Origin: Roseburia sp. 499
Lineage (GTDB): Bacteria; Bacillota; Clostridia; Lachnospirales; Lachnospiraceae
Reading direction: 5' to 3'
Length of the DNA stretch: 64,000 nt
Assembly: GCF_001940225.2 (NCBI RefSeq)
Contig: NZ_CP135164.1
Coordinates: 682,001 to 746,000, forward strand
A program made the translations under genes and the position numbers. The notes under the pieces were generated by a model. It worked only from the letters and a program-made list of their open reading frames with translations, had not been told where the DNA came from and ran no database searches. This document shows, in pieces, positions 26,061-34,207 of this stretch. The number at the start of each line of letters is the position of its first letter. The stretch's first letter is position 1.

Positions 26061-27347
26061 TTAATTCAGTGCCAATGCCGGACGCTGTATATCTTCAAGC
26101 ATTTTCGTTCCGTCATATGCAACACCCTTGGTTAATATCGTATAAAATATACGTATTACCTTACACGCAACCGCTATTACCGACTGCATTTTCTTCAATG
26201 GATTCCGTTCTCTTGTTCTATAATAATTATGGATTTCCTTAAACTCTGCATTCTTTCCTATTAACGATATTGCCGCTTCATATAAAACATAGCGCAGCCT
26301 TTTTCTTCCACGATAACTGATATGACTTTCTCCGTTATGCTTTCCTGAATCATTGCTAACGATTGCATATCCGGCCAACTTCTGTAACTGCTTTGGATTG
26401 TCAAAACGTCTTATATCTCCAACCTCTGCAATAAATCCACAGATTGTTATCATACCAATCCCTTTTATCTCCAAGAGTTTATCTATATATGGAATCTCAT
26501 ACAGTTTTTCTTCTATTGTCTGCATCAAATCATTCATTCGACAAGTATACATTTCATAATCACCAAGCAAAATCTGAAGTTCTACTCTTGCTGCTTCTGG
26601 TGCTTCTTGACTTCCGATACTATGCTCTGCTTTATTTACCAGGGTCTTTGCCCTCTTAATTCCTACTGCTCTCAGCTTCGCATCTCGCCATATTTTATTC
26701 ACTCCATCAACTCCAAGTCTTACGATATCCCCCGGCAATGGTGCCTGCTTTAAAATCATCATTCCACTTACGGCATCAAGATTCCCATAAACATCCTTGT
26801 ATTCTGGAAAGTAAATGCTAAACCAACGTGCAATTCGATTTTTGATTCGAGTTATTTCTTCCTGTGTCTGGAATCTTAAATTTGAAAGATTTCTTATTTC
26901 CGCATAAATTCCTGATGGAATATATGGATAGGAAAATCTTCCTTCGTTTACCAACGCAGCAATTGTCTTCGGATCTTTTCGATCATTCTTGTTCGGATTA
27001 TTGTCATCCAATTCCTTTGATTTTTTTACATGATGTGGATTCACATGCACCGGGCGCATTCCTAAGTTTTGTAGAAACATTCCTAAACCAAACCAGTAGT
27101 GTCCTGTAGGCTCCATGCCTGGGAGCACTACCTCTTTGTCGTGATTTTCAGCAATTTCATCCATCCAGTTCTTAAACGCCATAAAACCTTCTTCATCATT
27201 GCTGAATGCAAATGGTTTTCTTGAATACTCATAATTACGCCAATCAAATGCTCTTGCATAATGCACTTGACTACCAACATCAATACCAACAATCAAAGTT
27301 TTTTCTGTTATTGATGCAATTTTACTGTTTTGTGTGTTATACTTCAT
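26061..27347 (-). CDS. IS110-family transposase (DEDD recombinase)
   Basis: The intact 428-residue protein has an N-terminal RuvC-like DEDD domain (LIVGIDVGSQVHYARAF, MEPTGHYW, KNDRKDPKTIA). Its C-terminal Transposase_20 domain (LLEIKGIGMITICGFIAEVGD) carries the serine region (VSNDSGKHNG). The reading frame has no damage, so the element may be active. The start ATG lies behind an AGAGG that sits in the hairpin at 27353-27422. Confidence 0.95.
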   Translation of the reverse strand: MKYNTQNSKIASITEKTLIVGIDVGSQVHYARAFDWRNYEYSRKPFAFSNDEEGFMAFKNWMDEIAENHDKEVVLPGMEPTGHYWFGLGMFLQNLGMRPVHVNPHHVKKSKELDDNNPNKNDRKDPKTIAALVNEGRFSYPYIPSGIYAEIRNLSNLRFQTQEEITRIKNRIARWFSIYFPEYKDVYGNLDAVSGMMILKQAPLPGDIVRLGVDGVNKIWRDAKLRAVGIKRAKTLVNKAEHSIGSQEAPEAARVELQILLGDYEMYTCRMNDLMQTIEEKLYEIPYIDKLLEIKGIGMITICGFIAEVGDIRRFDNPKQLQKLAGYAIVSNDSGKHNGESHISYRGRKRLRYVLYEAAISLIGKNAEFKEIHNYYRTRERNPLKKMQSVIAVACKVIRIFYTILTKGVAYDGTKMLEDIQRPALALN

Positions 27348-27352
27348 TTTAG

Positions 27353-27422
27353 ATACCTCTCTGTTTAATAAGATTTTTTACTAACCGTGCAAAGTCAGTA
27401 ATCTTATTTTACACTGAGGTAT
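27353..27422 (-). promoter_or_regulatory. Nested hairpin in the IS110 transposase leader
   Basis: The outer arms ATACCTC (27353) and GAGGTAT (27416) and the inner arms AATAAGATT (27367) and AATCTTATT (27400) are perfect. On the minus strand the outer stem includes the AGAGG ribosome site, which could keep transposase translation low. Confidence 0.6.
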
Positions 27423-27482
27423 TTTTTTCTCAACCTTCTTTCTTGGAATCCTCTACATTTTTAATTATACAGGAAGCTCCTT

Positions 27483-28328
27483 TTAGGATTCTAATGCCTC
27501 GGCGGCACGATAAGAGCTGCGTACTAATGGAGAACTTGCAATATAATGGAAGCCTTTTTGCATTCCTATGACTTTATAGATATCAAATTTTTCCGGAACT
27601 ACATATTCTTTCATTTCAATATGTTCTTCGGAAGGGCGTAGATATTGACCTATGGTAAAAATATCACAGCCTACGGCTAATACGTCATCCATAGTATGAA
27701 GTACTTCTTCATCTGTTTCCCCAAGACCTACCATAATGCCGGTTTTGGTACGAATAGAAGGATCTTGTTCCTTTACATAGCGTAAAACGTCAAGGCTTCT
27801 TTGATAATTGGCTTCTGGGCGTACAGTGGAATAGAGGCTGGGGACGGTTTCGATGTTGTGATTGATAACTTCAGGATGGGCAGCAATTACAGTATCTAAG
27901 GAAGCATGATCCCCTTTCATATCGCTAATAAGTACCTCAATGGAGGTAGAAGGGCACAATTCCCGGATTGCAGCAATTGTTTTAGCAAAGTGGGAAGCAC
28001 CGCCATCCGGAAGGTCATCCCGTGTAACTTGTGTGATCACCACATGACGAAGTCCTAAATGTTTTGCAGCTTCAGCAATATGCTGAGGTTCCAGCGGGTC
28101 GACAGGTTCCGGGGTTCCGTGAACGACATTGCAAAAACGGCAGTTCCTGGTGCACTGACTACCTAAAATCATGAAAGTAGCGGTGTGTTTTTGAAAACAT
28201 TCACCTAAGTTAGGACAGTTGGCTTCCTTGCAGACTGTGTTGAGTTTTAAATTTGTCATGAGTTCACTGACTTCCTCAACGGCTTTTTGATTATATTTTA
28301 CTTTGAACCATTCGGGCATTTTTTCCAT
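27483..28328 (-). CDS. lipA: Lipoyl synthase
   Basis: This radical-SAM enzyme inserts two sulfurs into a protein-bound octanoyl group. The auxiliary cluster motif CKEANCPNLGEC, the radical-SAM motif CTRNCRFC and the C-terminal RSSYRA serine motif are all present in 281 residues. It starts 14 bases after the free-standing lipoyl-domain gene with AAAGGAGAA ahead of the ATG. No octanoyltransferase (LipB or LipM) is visible in the window. The two ligases could supply the octanoylated substrate from free fatty acid, which is inference. Confidence 0.97.
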   Translation of the reverse strand: MEKMPEWFKVKYNQKAVEEVSELMTNLKLNTVCKEANCPNLGECFQKHTATFMILGSQCTRNCRFCNVVHGTPEPVDPLEPQHIAEAAKHLGLRHVVITQVTRDDLPDGGASHFAKTIAAIRELCPSTSIEVLISDMKGDHASLDTVIAAHPEVINHNIETVPSLYSTVRPEANYQRSLDVLRYVKEQDPSIRTKTGIMVGLGETDEEVLHTMDDVLAVGCDIFTIGQYLRPSEEHIEMKEYVVPEKFDIYKVIGMQKGFHYIASSPLVRSSYRAAEALES

Positions 28329-28342
28329 GATAGTATTCTCCT

Positions 28343-28585
28343 TTAGTCATTCCAACTTATGACAGCGACAGGCTCATTAACAGCAACTTCATCGCCTTCT
28401 TCATAATATACTTCGGTCAGAACTCCGGAAGCAGTTGCTTCTACTTCGCTGACTACTTTTGCAGTTTCAACCTCAAAAAGAATATCGTTTTTTTCGATGT
28501 TATCTCCTTTTTGTTTTAACCAAGCAGCCAAAACACCTTTTTCCATGTCGGAAGAAAGTTTTGGCATCTTAATAATTTGTTCCAT
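28343..28585 (-). CDS. Free-standing lipoyl-domain carrier protein
   Basis: An ATG at 28585, behind GAAAGGAG, gives an 80-residue protein that is just one E2-type lipoyl domain: IIKMPKLSSDMEKGVLAAW at the start and FEVETAKVVSEVEA with the modifiable lysine K43. In known complexes this domain is fused to an acyltransferase core or is GcvH, which is longer and of another type. Here no E1, E2 core, E3 or glycine cleavage gene is in the cluster; instead it sits between lplA and lipA. It may be a substrate or scaffold for lipoate assembly, or a swinging arm for an enzyme elsewhere. A longer upstream frame start is not used because it overlaps lplA. Confidence 0.93.
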   Translation of the reverse strand: MEQIIKMPKLSSDMEKGVLAAWLKQKGDNIEKNDILFEVETAKVVSEVEATASGVLTEVYYEEGDEVAVNEPVAVISWND

Positions 28586-28605
28586 AATGAAACTCCTTTC
28601 TATCC

Positions 28606-29526
28606 TTAAAATAAATATGGTATCCAATGTTCTGTAGCATCTCCCAGATAAGGAGATAGAAGTTGACATAGATTTTGGTATCCATAACGTTGTCCGATGA
28701 GAGCAGTAATTGCTTCCTTTGGTAGAAAAGGAGCAGTACACTCTGTGATAATACCGTGATTTACAGAGAGAGTAACGTTATCACGGCGTAGCGTAAATTT
28801 AGGAGATTTTCCCCAATTCCATTCCCAGGTATTATATTTTTCATCTCGTAGATGTTTAATTGCCTGATAGTCTGCGTCAGACAATATATATGGGGTGTCA
28901 TTCTGTTGAAAAAATTGATCATGTAAAGCGGACTTAAACTCATCCATGTTCATATGGATTTCTTGTAAATGCTGGGAAATATTAGTCACTTGAGAAGAAA
29001 CAGATGTTACTGCTTTTGATTCAATGGTGGCGTCTGTGACTTTTAAAAAGCGATGCAATTTTTCCATATCTGCGTGAAAAAGTAATGTGCCGTGATGGAG
29101 AACACGGTTTCCGTGGATTGTCTGGGCACTACCTGATATTTTTTTATCACCAATGGTAATATCGCATACATTTCGTTTTCTGGCATCGATGCCAAGACTT
29201 TGTAAGGCACCGATGACGGGAGTTAAAAAGTCATCATAACAAGGAGGACCGGACGTTGCAGTGGAAGTAATGAAGGCGTAATTCAAATTTCCTTTGTCAT
29301 GAAAAACAGTACCACCACCACTGATACGTCTTGCAACTTTGATTCCGGCAGTTTCTACTGCGGGAATATTAATTTCTTGATAGACATTTTGATATTTTCC
29401 AACTACAAGAGAATCGTCATTTTGATAAAGTAGAAAATAAGAGTCATCTGTGAGATTGTTTAAGACATATTCTTCTGTAGCAAGATTCCAAAAAACGTCA
29501 TTTTGATTCATTTCCAGATATTGCAT
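28606..29526 (-). CDS. lplA: Lipoate-protein ligase A (second copy)
   Basis: This 306-residue ligase has the family signature RRISGGGTVFHDKGNLNYAF, the lysine motif GDKKISGSAQ and HHGTLLF, plus the accessory C-terminal domain. The residues before the lysine are CDITIG where the first copy has NDLVID, so the two copies may prefer different acyl groups or target proteins. The ATG at 29526 is chosen because AGGAGG lies six bases before it; the ATG 18 bases further up would precede the ribosome site. It is 20 bases upstream of the lipoyl-domain gene. Confidence 0.94.
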   Translation of the reverse strand: MQYLEMNQNDVFWNLATEEYVLNNLTDDSYFLLYQNDDSLVVGKYQNVYQEINIPAVETAGIKVARRISGGGTVFHDKGNLNYAFITSTATSGPPCYDDFLTPVIGALQSLGIDARKRNVCDITIGDKKISGSAQTIHGNRVLHHGTLLFHADMEKLHRFLKVTDATIESKAVTSVSSQVTNISQHLQEIHMNMDEFKSALHDQFFQQNDTPYILSDADYQAIKHLRDEKYNTWEWNWGKSPKFTLRRDNVTLSVNHGIITECTAPFLPKEAITALIGQRYGYQNLCQLLSPYLGDATEHWIPYLF

Positions 29527-29567
29527 AAGGGTCCTCCTGTTCATATATTACATGATGAGAGTATGTA

Positions 29568-30332
29568 TTACTTTTCTTTCTTAGGAGCGTCTTTATCTAC
29601 GACTTTGATAATTCCTTTTTTCCACATGATGCGGGAAGAAATTATAGCAATAGGAAGCATAAAGAGGATTAAGAATCCTACCATGCCGAATAAAGAACTG
29701 CCGCTGGTAAAACGTACTACAAGTGCTAAAACAGATACAATAACAAGTACAGGGAGTACACCCATTACACCATTTTTTACTACCTTGCTTCCGGAACTGG
29801 TGTTGGAGAAAAGTCCCAATGCAAGGGAACCGAACAGTGCAGGGATAATATAGTTAGATGCTGTTTTTACAGCAGGCAATTCAAAGATTGGACTAATCCA
29901 TGTGCTGAGAAGTGCTGCCAATGCTAAAATAACAATAGTCATAATAGAAGAAACGGCTACTCCAACAGAAGCAACGGCTTCACCTTCTGGCGTATTTGCT
30001 TCTTTTTTTGCAATCTTCATTGCATTTACTGCAACCGGAAGCTTTAAGTTCATAATATTACCGGTGATAAAAGTAAGATAACTGGAAGAGCCAAGGATTG
30101 GTGTGTAACTGAGAGCCTCAGAAATTCCTACCGGGATATAAATCATTAAAATACTAATAGTTGACAGGTTGAATACTTCGCCTAAGGAAGGAATACATCC
30201 GTAATAGCCAAGTACAATAAAGGGAACAGCAACCATATAGATGAGAGCGATTAAGGTACCGATACGTCCCCATTTATGCGACCATGTTTGAAATGAATCC
30301 ATAGTTTGTGCATTTGTATTTTCTTTTTTCAT
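29568..30332 (-). CDS. Multi-pass membrane protein, probable transporter partner of the DUF5058-like protein
   Basis: This 254-residue protein has about six hydrophobic segments (TLIALIYMVAVPFIVLGYY, IMTIVILALAALLSTW, LPVLVIVSVLALVV, FLILFMLPIAIISS) and a lysine-rich tail. I do not recognise a named family. It lies 27 bases behind another membrane protein of similar size and ahead of lplA, so the two probably form one membrane complex. Transport of the substrate or product of the upstream amidohydrolase is a reasonable guess only. Confidence 0.85.
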   Translation of the reverse strand: MKKENTNAQTMDSFQTWSHKWGRIGTLIALIYMVAVPFIVLGYYGCIPSLGEVFNLSTISILMIYIPVGISEALSYTPILGSSSYLTFITGNIMNLKLPVAVNAMKIAKKEANTPEGEAVASVGVAVSSIMTIVILALAALLSTWISPIFELPAVKTASNYIIPALFGSLALGLFSNTSSGSKVVKNGVMGVLPVLVIVSVLALVVRFTSGSSLFGMVGFLILFMLPIAIISSRIMWKKGIIKVVDKDAPKKEK

Positions 30333-30359
30333 AATAAGTTCCTCCTAATCACATGTTAT

Positions 30360-31073
30360 TTACAGAAACAGACCAGCCCAGAAGATGGAAGAAATCATAC
30401 CACCAATCATGGAGAAGGCCATGATAAATTCACTCAGCCAGCGAAGTTTTGGACTCTTGGAGGCCAGAACACCAAGAAGGATAGCAATTACTAATCCGGT
30501 CAACATAACGGCAGCCTGAACAGAATCGCCAAATAATAACACAGGAACATAAACTGCAAACAGGCAGAGCATGAAAGTTCCACTTAATACATATTTCCAG
30601 GTACTTGAGTTTTTTGTTTTATTTACACTCATGGAAAGTTTCTTTCCAAAAGGAAGTAATACAAAAAAACCGCTTAACATACCGATACTCATAAGAATCA
30701 TAACAACACCAAACTGGCTTCCGGTTGCGCCACCAAGCATTTCTGCACTGCTGGAAAATCCAATGGCAGAGGATACACTGCTGGCAATCAGGGATTCATA
30801 GGAGAGAGAACCGATGACGGAAAGTCTCCACCAGGACCATACGGTACCAAGTACAGAAATCAGTGCAAATAATCCAACTACAATGGATAAACTCGGAACG
30901 ATGGAAAAGACAAGACTAGACTTGATGACTTTTCCTAAATCTTTTTTACTAATGCCCATTTCCAGGCAACGTGTGTATGCTTTTTTTAGATAAGCCAGTG
31001 AAAAGCCAACGATATAAAGCAGGCCAATCGCAACTAAAATAAGCAACAGGGGACTTGAAATAATCTCTTTCAT
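30360..31073 (-). CDS. DUF5058-like multi-pass membrane protein
   Basis: The 237-residue protein has about seven hydrophobic segments, starting LLLILVAIGLLYIVGFSLAYLKKAY. Motifs such as VFSIVPSLSIVVGLFALISVLG and RLSVIGSLSYE match what I recall of DUF5058, a family often next to M20 amidohydrolases. It lies between the amidohydrolase and a second membrane protein. Function is unknown; an uptake or exchange role for an amide-linked compound fits the context. The family call is moderate. Confidence 0.82.
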   Translation of the reverse strand: MKEIISSPLLLILVAIGLLYIVGFSLAYLKKAYTRCLEMGISKKDLGKVIKSSLVFSIVPSLSIVVGLFALISVLGTVWSWWRLSVIGSLSYESLIASSVSSAIGFSSSAEMLGGATGSQFGVVMILMSIGMLSGFFVLLPFGKKLSMSVNKTKNSSTWKYVLSGTFMLCLFAVYVPVLLFGDSVQAAVMLTGLVIAILLGVLASKSPKLRWLSEFIMAFSMIGGMISSIFWAGLFL

Positions 31074-31145
31074 AAATAAACCTCTCTTTCGTAAATCAAC
31101 TCGCGATTTAATTAAATGTTAATTAAATATATTTAAAAGAATGCG

Positions 31146-32372
31146 CTAGTTGTGCTCTTCCAGCCAACGCATTGCTGTATATGCATAGACAGCGCTACCG
31201 CTTGTCAAGGCCGCTTCGTCGAATTTTGCCTTTGGATGATGTTGTGGATAACAGTAACCTTCTTCAGGATGACCGGCAGCAAAAGCAAGCATAATGGAAG
31301 GAACCTCTTGACTTACATAGGCAAAGTCTTCGGAACCGGCTGTCTTAGGTGCTTTTTTCGCTCCAGACATGGCATTTAACTGTCCGGCAGTAAATACCTT
31401 GGATGGACCGAATAATTCCTGAAGATATTTGACCGTACATTTGGATAAATCGTCATCATTTACAAGAGTAGGACATCCACTTCCAAATGTAACTTCTGCA
31501 GAAGCGCGGAAGGTTGCTGCGGTACCTTGTGAAATTTCCACCATTCTGGTTTTTAAAAACTCTCTCACATCCTCATCATAGGTACGGATAGTACCGCCCA
31601 GTTCTACTGTATCTGGAATTGCATTAGAAGCTTTTCCGCCATGAATAGAACCAATGGTGAGGACTGCCTCATCAGAAAGTGCAAGTTCTCTTGCGTTGAT
31701 TTCCTGAAGAGCGGTGATGATATGTGCAGCAACGGTAATTGGATCAACACCATTATTTGGCATGGAGCCGTGGCATCCTTTTCCTTGTATTTTGATGGTG
31801 AAGTAGTCTGCAGCAGGTGCGCTTACACCCCCATCAGAAACGATTGCGGTTCCGGTTGGAAATGGCATTCCTGCCATAACATGTATCATCAGGGCTGCAT
31901 CTACATCAGGATTTTTTAGTAGGCCGTTACTAATCATGTCATGGGAACCCTCGAAGATTTCTTCTGCCGGCTGGAACATGAGTTTTACTGTTCCATTGAT
32001 TTCATCTTCGTGAGCTTTTAATAGTTTTGCAGCTCCTAACATCATGGTTGTGTGCATGTCATGACCGCATGCATGCATTTTTCCATTAGTAGATGGAAAA
32101 TCAACATCTGCTTCTTCTTGAATTGGAAGGGCATCCATGTCTCCACGTATCATGAAAACTTTACCTGGCTTTTTTCCACCGGCAAGAGCAACCAGACCGG
32201 CTTTGCCACATTCTTGTGGTTCATAACCCATTTCGATAAGCTTATCTTTTACAAAGGAAAAGGTTTCCTGAATATCGAAACCTGTGCCTGGGTGTGTGTG
32301 CAGATAACGTCTGTTAGAAATAAGTTCTGCTTCATATTCTTTGCATTCTTGTAATAATTCGTTTACTGTCAT
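31146..32372 (-). CDS. M20-family metallo-amidohydrolase
   Basis: The 408-residue cytoplasmic zinc enzyme is of the aminoacylase/hippurate hydrolase/IAA-amino-acid hydrolase type. Metal and active-site motifs are present: RRYLHTHPGTGF, RGDMDALPIQEE, HACGHDMHTTMMLGAAK, FQPAEE, HVMAGMPFPTG and, near the end, AGSEDFAYVSQEVPS. Such enzymes split N-acyl amino acids. It is the first gene of the minus-strand lipoate cluster, so an N-acyl-lysine such as lipoyllysine is a plausible substrate, but that is inference. AGGAGG lies ahead of the ATG. Confidence 0.95.
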   Translation of the reverse strand: MTVNELLQECKEYEAELISNRRYLHTHPGTGFDIQETFSFVKDKLIEMGYEPQECGKAGLVALAGGKKPGKVFMIRGDMDALPIQEEADVDFPSTNGKMHACGHDMHTTMMLGAAKLLKAHEDEINGTVKLMFQPAEEIFEGSHDMISNGLLKNPDVDAALMIHVMAGMPFPTGTAIVSDGGVSAPAADYFTIKIQGKGCHGSMPNNGVDPITVAAHIITALQEINARELALSDEAVLTIGSIHGGKASNAIPDTVELGGTIRTYDEDVREFLKTRMVEISQGTAATFRASAEVTFGSGCPTLVNDDDLSKCTVKYLQELFGPSKVFTAGQLNAMSGAKKAPKTAGSEDFAYVSQEVPSIMLAFAAGHPEEGYCYPQHHPKAKFDEAALTSGSAVYAYTAMRWLEEHN

Positions 32373-32459
32373 AATAATATTTCCTCCTATTACTCAATTG
32401 TTTATTATCTCACATATGCTTATTATATCACAAGAACATTATAATATTATTTTGAGATA

Positions 32460-32497
32460 AAAATAAAAAAAATGGTGCCCATTGCCTGAGCACCATT
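32460..32497 (-). terminator. Minus-strand terminator with no gene left in front of it
   Basis: On the minus strand, AATGGTGC, an 11-base loop and GCACCATT are followed by a long T-rich run. It lies upstream of the amidohydrolase promoter and 50 bases from the IS1380 end, where no minus-strand gene now exists. The 340 bases from 32373 to 32713 hold only this terminator, the amidohydrolase promoter (a TATAAT near 32425 on the minus strand) and the IS left end. Confidence 0.75.
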
Positions 32498-32549
32498 GCT
32501 TGTTGGAGATATTATCATTGGTTTTTTGTTTGTCAAGACAAATATTTAA

Positions 32550-34203
32550 CCTGATTTATTCACGGTTGTGCCGTGAAAGTGGCTGAAAGCCACATTGTTA
32601 CTGTATTTTAACTGAATATTGCTTTTCACTTATTAAGTGAATAAAAAAAGAGCATCCAAATGTGGTAAAATTAAGGTGTCGAATCTTAAATCATAACCCA
32701 AAAGGAGCCCTTTATGAGTATTGTAAACACCTTATCTCTTGAAAGCAATAGACAAATTAAAATAAATTTTGACGGAGGTGATTTGTCCTCCGATGCAGGC
32801 TTACTTCTTATCAAAGAATTCGTAAGCAAACTTGGTATTGATAAGCTTTTTGACAAAGCTTTCAAGACCAATGATTCTGCATTATTCAGATATCATACGG
32901 ATCAGAAAAATCTGCTCCAGATGATATATATGATCATTGCCGGTTATTTCGAAGATGATGCTTCCGATGAACTTACAAATGATCCTGTATTCAAGTCTGT
33001 ACTTGAAAAAGATGCCCTTGCATCACAACCTACGGTATCAAGATTTTTTAACCGTACGGATGAAGATACCTTAAACCAGTTCCTTACTATTGGCAGAATG
33101 CTGAGAAAGAAAATCTACAGTATCCAGATGCCACAGGCTGTTATTCTGGATCTTGATTCCACTCTTCTTGATGCATATGGTAAACAGGAAGGAAAAGCCT
33201 TTAACTTCCACTATCAGAGTAATGGATACCATCCGCTTGTCTGTTATGATGGAATGACCGGGGATCTGATTAAAATCCAGCTTCGTGATGGAACACAGTA
33301 TTCCTGTACCGGAGTGGTTGACTTCCTGCAGCCGATACTTGATGAATACCTGAACGATTATCCGGCAATCCGTATTCTGCTTCGTGGTGACAGCGGTTTC
33401 GCTACGCCTGATCTTTATACGCAGTGTGAGGAAAATGGCACAAGCTATGTTATCCGGCTGAAAGAGAATGGAATTCTCCGTGAAAAAGCATCCCATCTTG
33501 TGGATGAACTTGATGAGATAACAAGGAATAACAAAGTTGATTATGCGGTAGTTTATGGTGAATTCATGTACAAAGCAGGTTCATGGCCTTATGAAAGGCG
33601 CGTGGTCTGCAAGGTTGAAAAGCCAGAGAACCAGATGATTTACATGTACACATTTATTGTCACAAACATGGATTCCTCACCAGAGTATCTCATCAAATTT
33701 TACTGCAAAAGAGGACTGATGGAAAACTTCATCAAAGAAAGCAAATCCGGTTTTGATTTCGCTTCCGTAAGCAGTCATACCAGAATGGTAAATGCCAACA
33801 GGCTTCAGGTACACGCTCTTGCGTATAACATATTTAATTGGTTTAGACGATTGGCGTTATCAGCAAATATGCGAAAGCAACGCATTGATACCGTCCGTTT
33901 AAAACTGCTGAAGATTGCTGCGAAAGCAGTTCATTCAGCAAGATATATAACATTCAAGCTGTGTAGTAGCTGTCCTTACAAGAATGAGTTTTATGAAACT
34001 CTGTCAAATATCAGCAAGCTTAGTATACAGCTGGAATAGCAACTATTAACGAACCTTGACAGCTCGATAACTGCTCTGAAATTTTCCATAGGTATTTTAT
34101 ACCCTTTTGCAGGTGATTTGAGAGAAGTTGTTACGGCAAGGATTAGATTTTTTGATTCACGGTAAATTTATTGGTTCAGATACTGATCCGTGAATAATTC
34201 AGG
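32550..34203 (+). mobile_element. IS1380-family insertion sequence
   Basis: Terminal inverted repeats CCTGATTTATTCACGG (32550-32565) and CCGTGAATAATTCAGG (34188-34203) match at 15 of 16 positions. They are flanked by TTAA on both sides (32546-32549 and 34204-34207), consistent with a 4-base target duplication. Small subterminal hairpins (CACGGTTGTGCCGTG) follow the left end. The element interrupts a diguanylate cyclase remnant on its right. Confidence 0.9.
32714..34039 (+). CDS. IS1380-family transposase
   Basis: The intact 441-residue DDE transposase includes the N-terminal NFDGGDLSSDAGLLLIKEF, the catalytic aspartates in AVILDLDSTLLDAYG and ILLRGDSGFATPDL, and the later glutamate region LMENFIKESKSGFDFA. 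AAAGGAG precedes the ATG. Nothing suggests inactivation, so the copy may be mobile. Confidence 0.95.
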   Translation: MSIVNTLSLESNRQIKINFDGGDLSSDAGLLLIKEFVSKLGIDKLFDKAFKTNDSALFRYHTDQKNLLQMIYMIIAGYFEDDASDELTNDPVFKSVLEKDALASQPTVSRFFNRTDEDTLNQFLTIGRMLRKKIYSIQMPQAVILDLDSTLLDAYGKQEGKAFNFHYQSNGYHPLVCYDGMTGDLIKIQLRDGTQYSCTGVVDFLQPILDEYLNDYPAIRILLRGDSGFATPDLYTQCEENGTSYVIRLKENGILREKASHLVDELDEITRNNKVDYAVVYGEFMYKAGSWPYERRVVCKVEKPENQMIYMYTFIVTNMDSSPEYLIKFYCKRGLMENFIKESKSGFDFASVSSHTRMVNANRLQVHALAYNIFNWFRRLALSANMRKQRIDTVRLKLLKIAAKAVHSARYITFKLCSSCPYKNEFYETLSNISKLSIQLE

Positions 34204-34207
34204 TTAA

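Larger units (their letters stand above)
25560..27425 (-). mobile_element. IS110-family insertion element between lipA and lplA
   Basis: The element comprises the transposase gene, about 500 bases of non-coding sequence after it and about 80 before it. IS110-family elements usually lack clear inverted ends or target duplications, and I see none, so both limits are approximate. The placement inside a same-strand lipoate gene cluster shows an insertion. Confidence 0.65.

Noticed and set aside
25826..26242. Two plus-strand frames in the IS110 non-coding end
   Set aside because: They are antisense to the element's 3' region and transposase end, have no ribosome site and no recognisable product.
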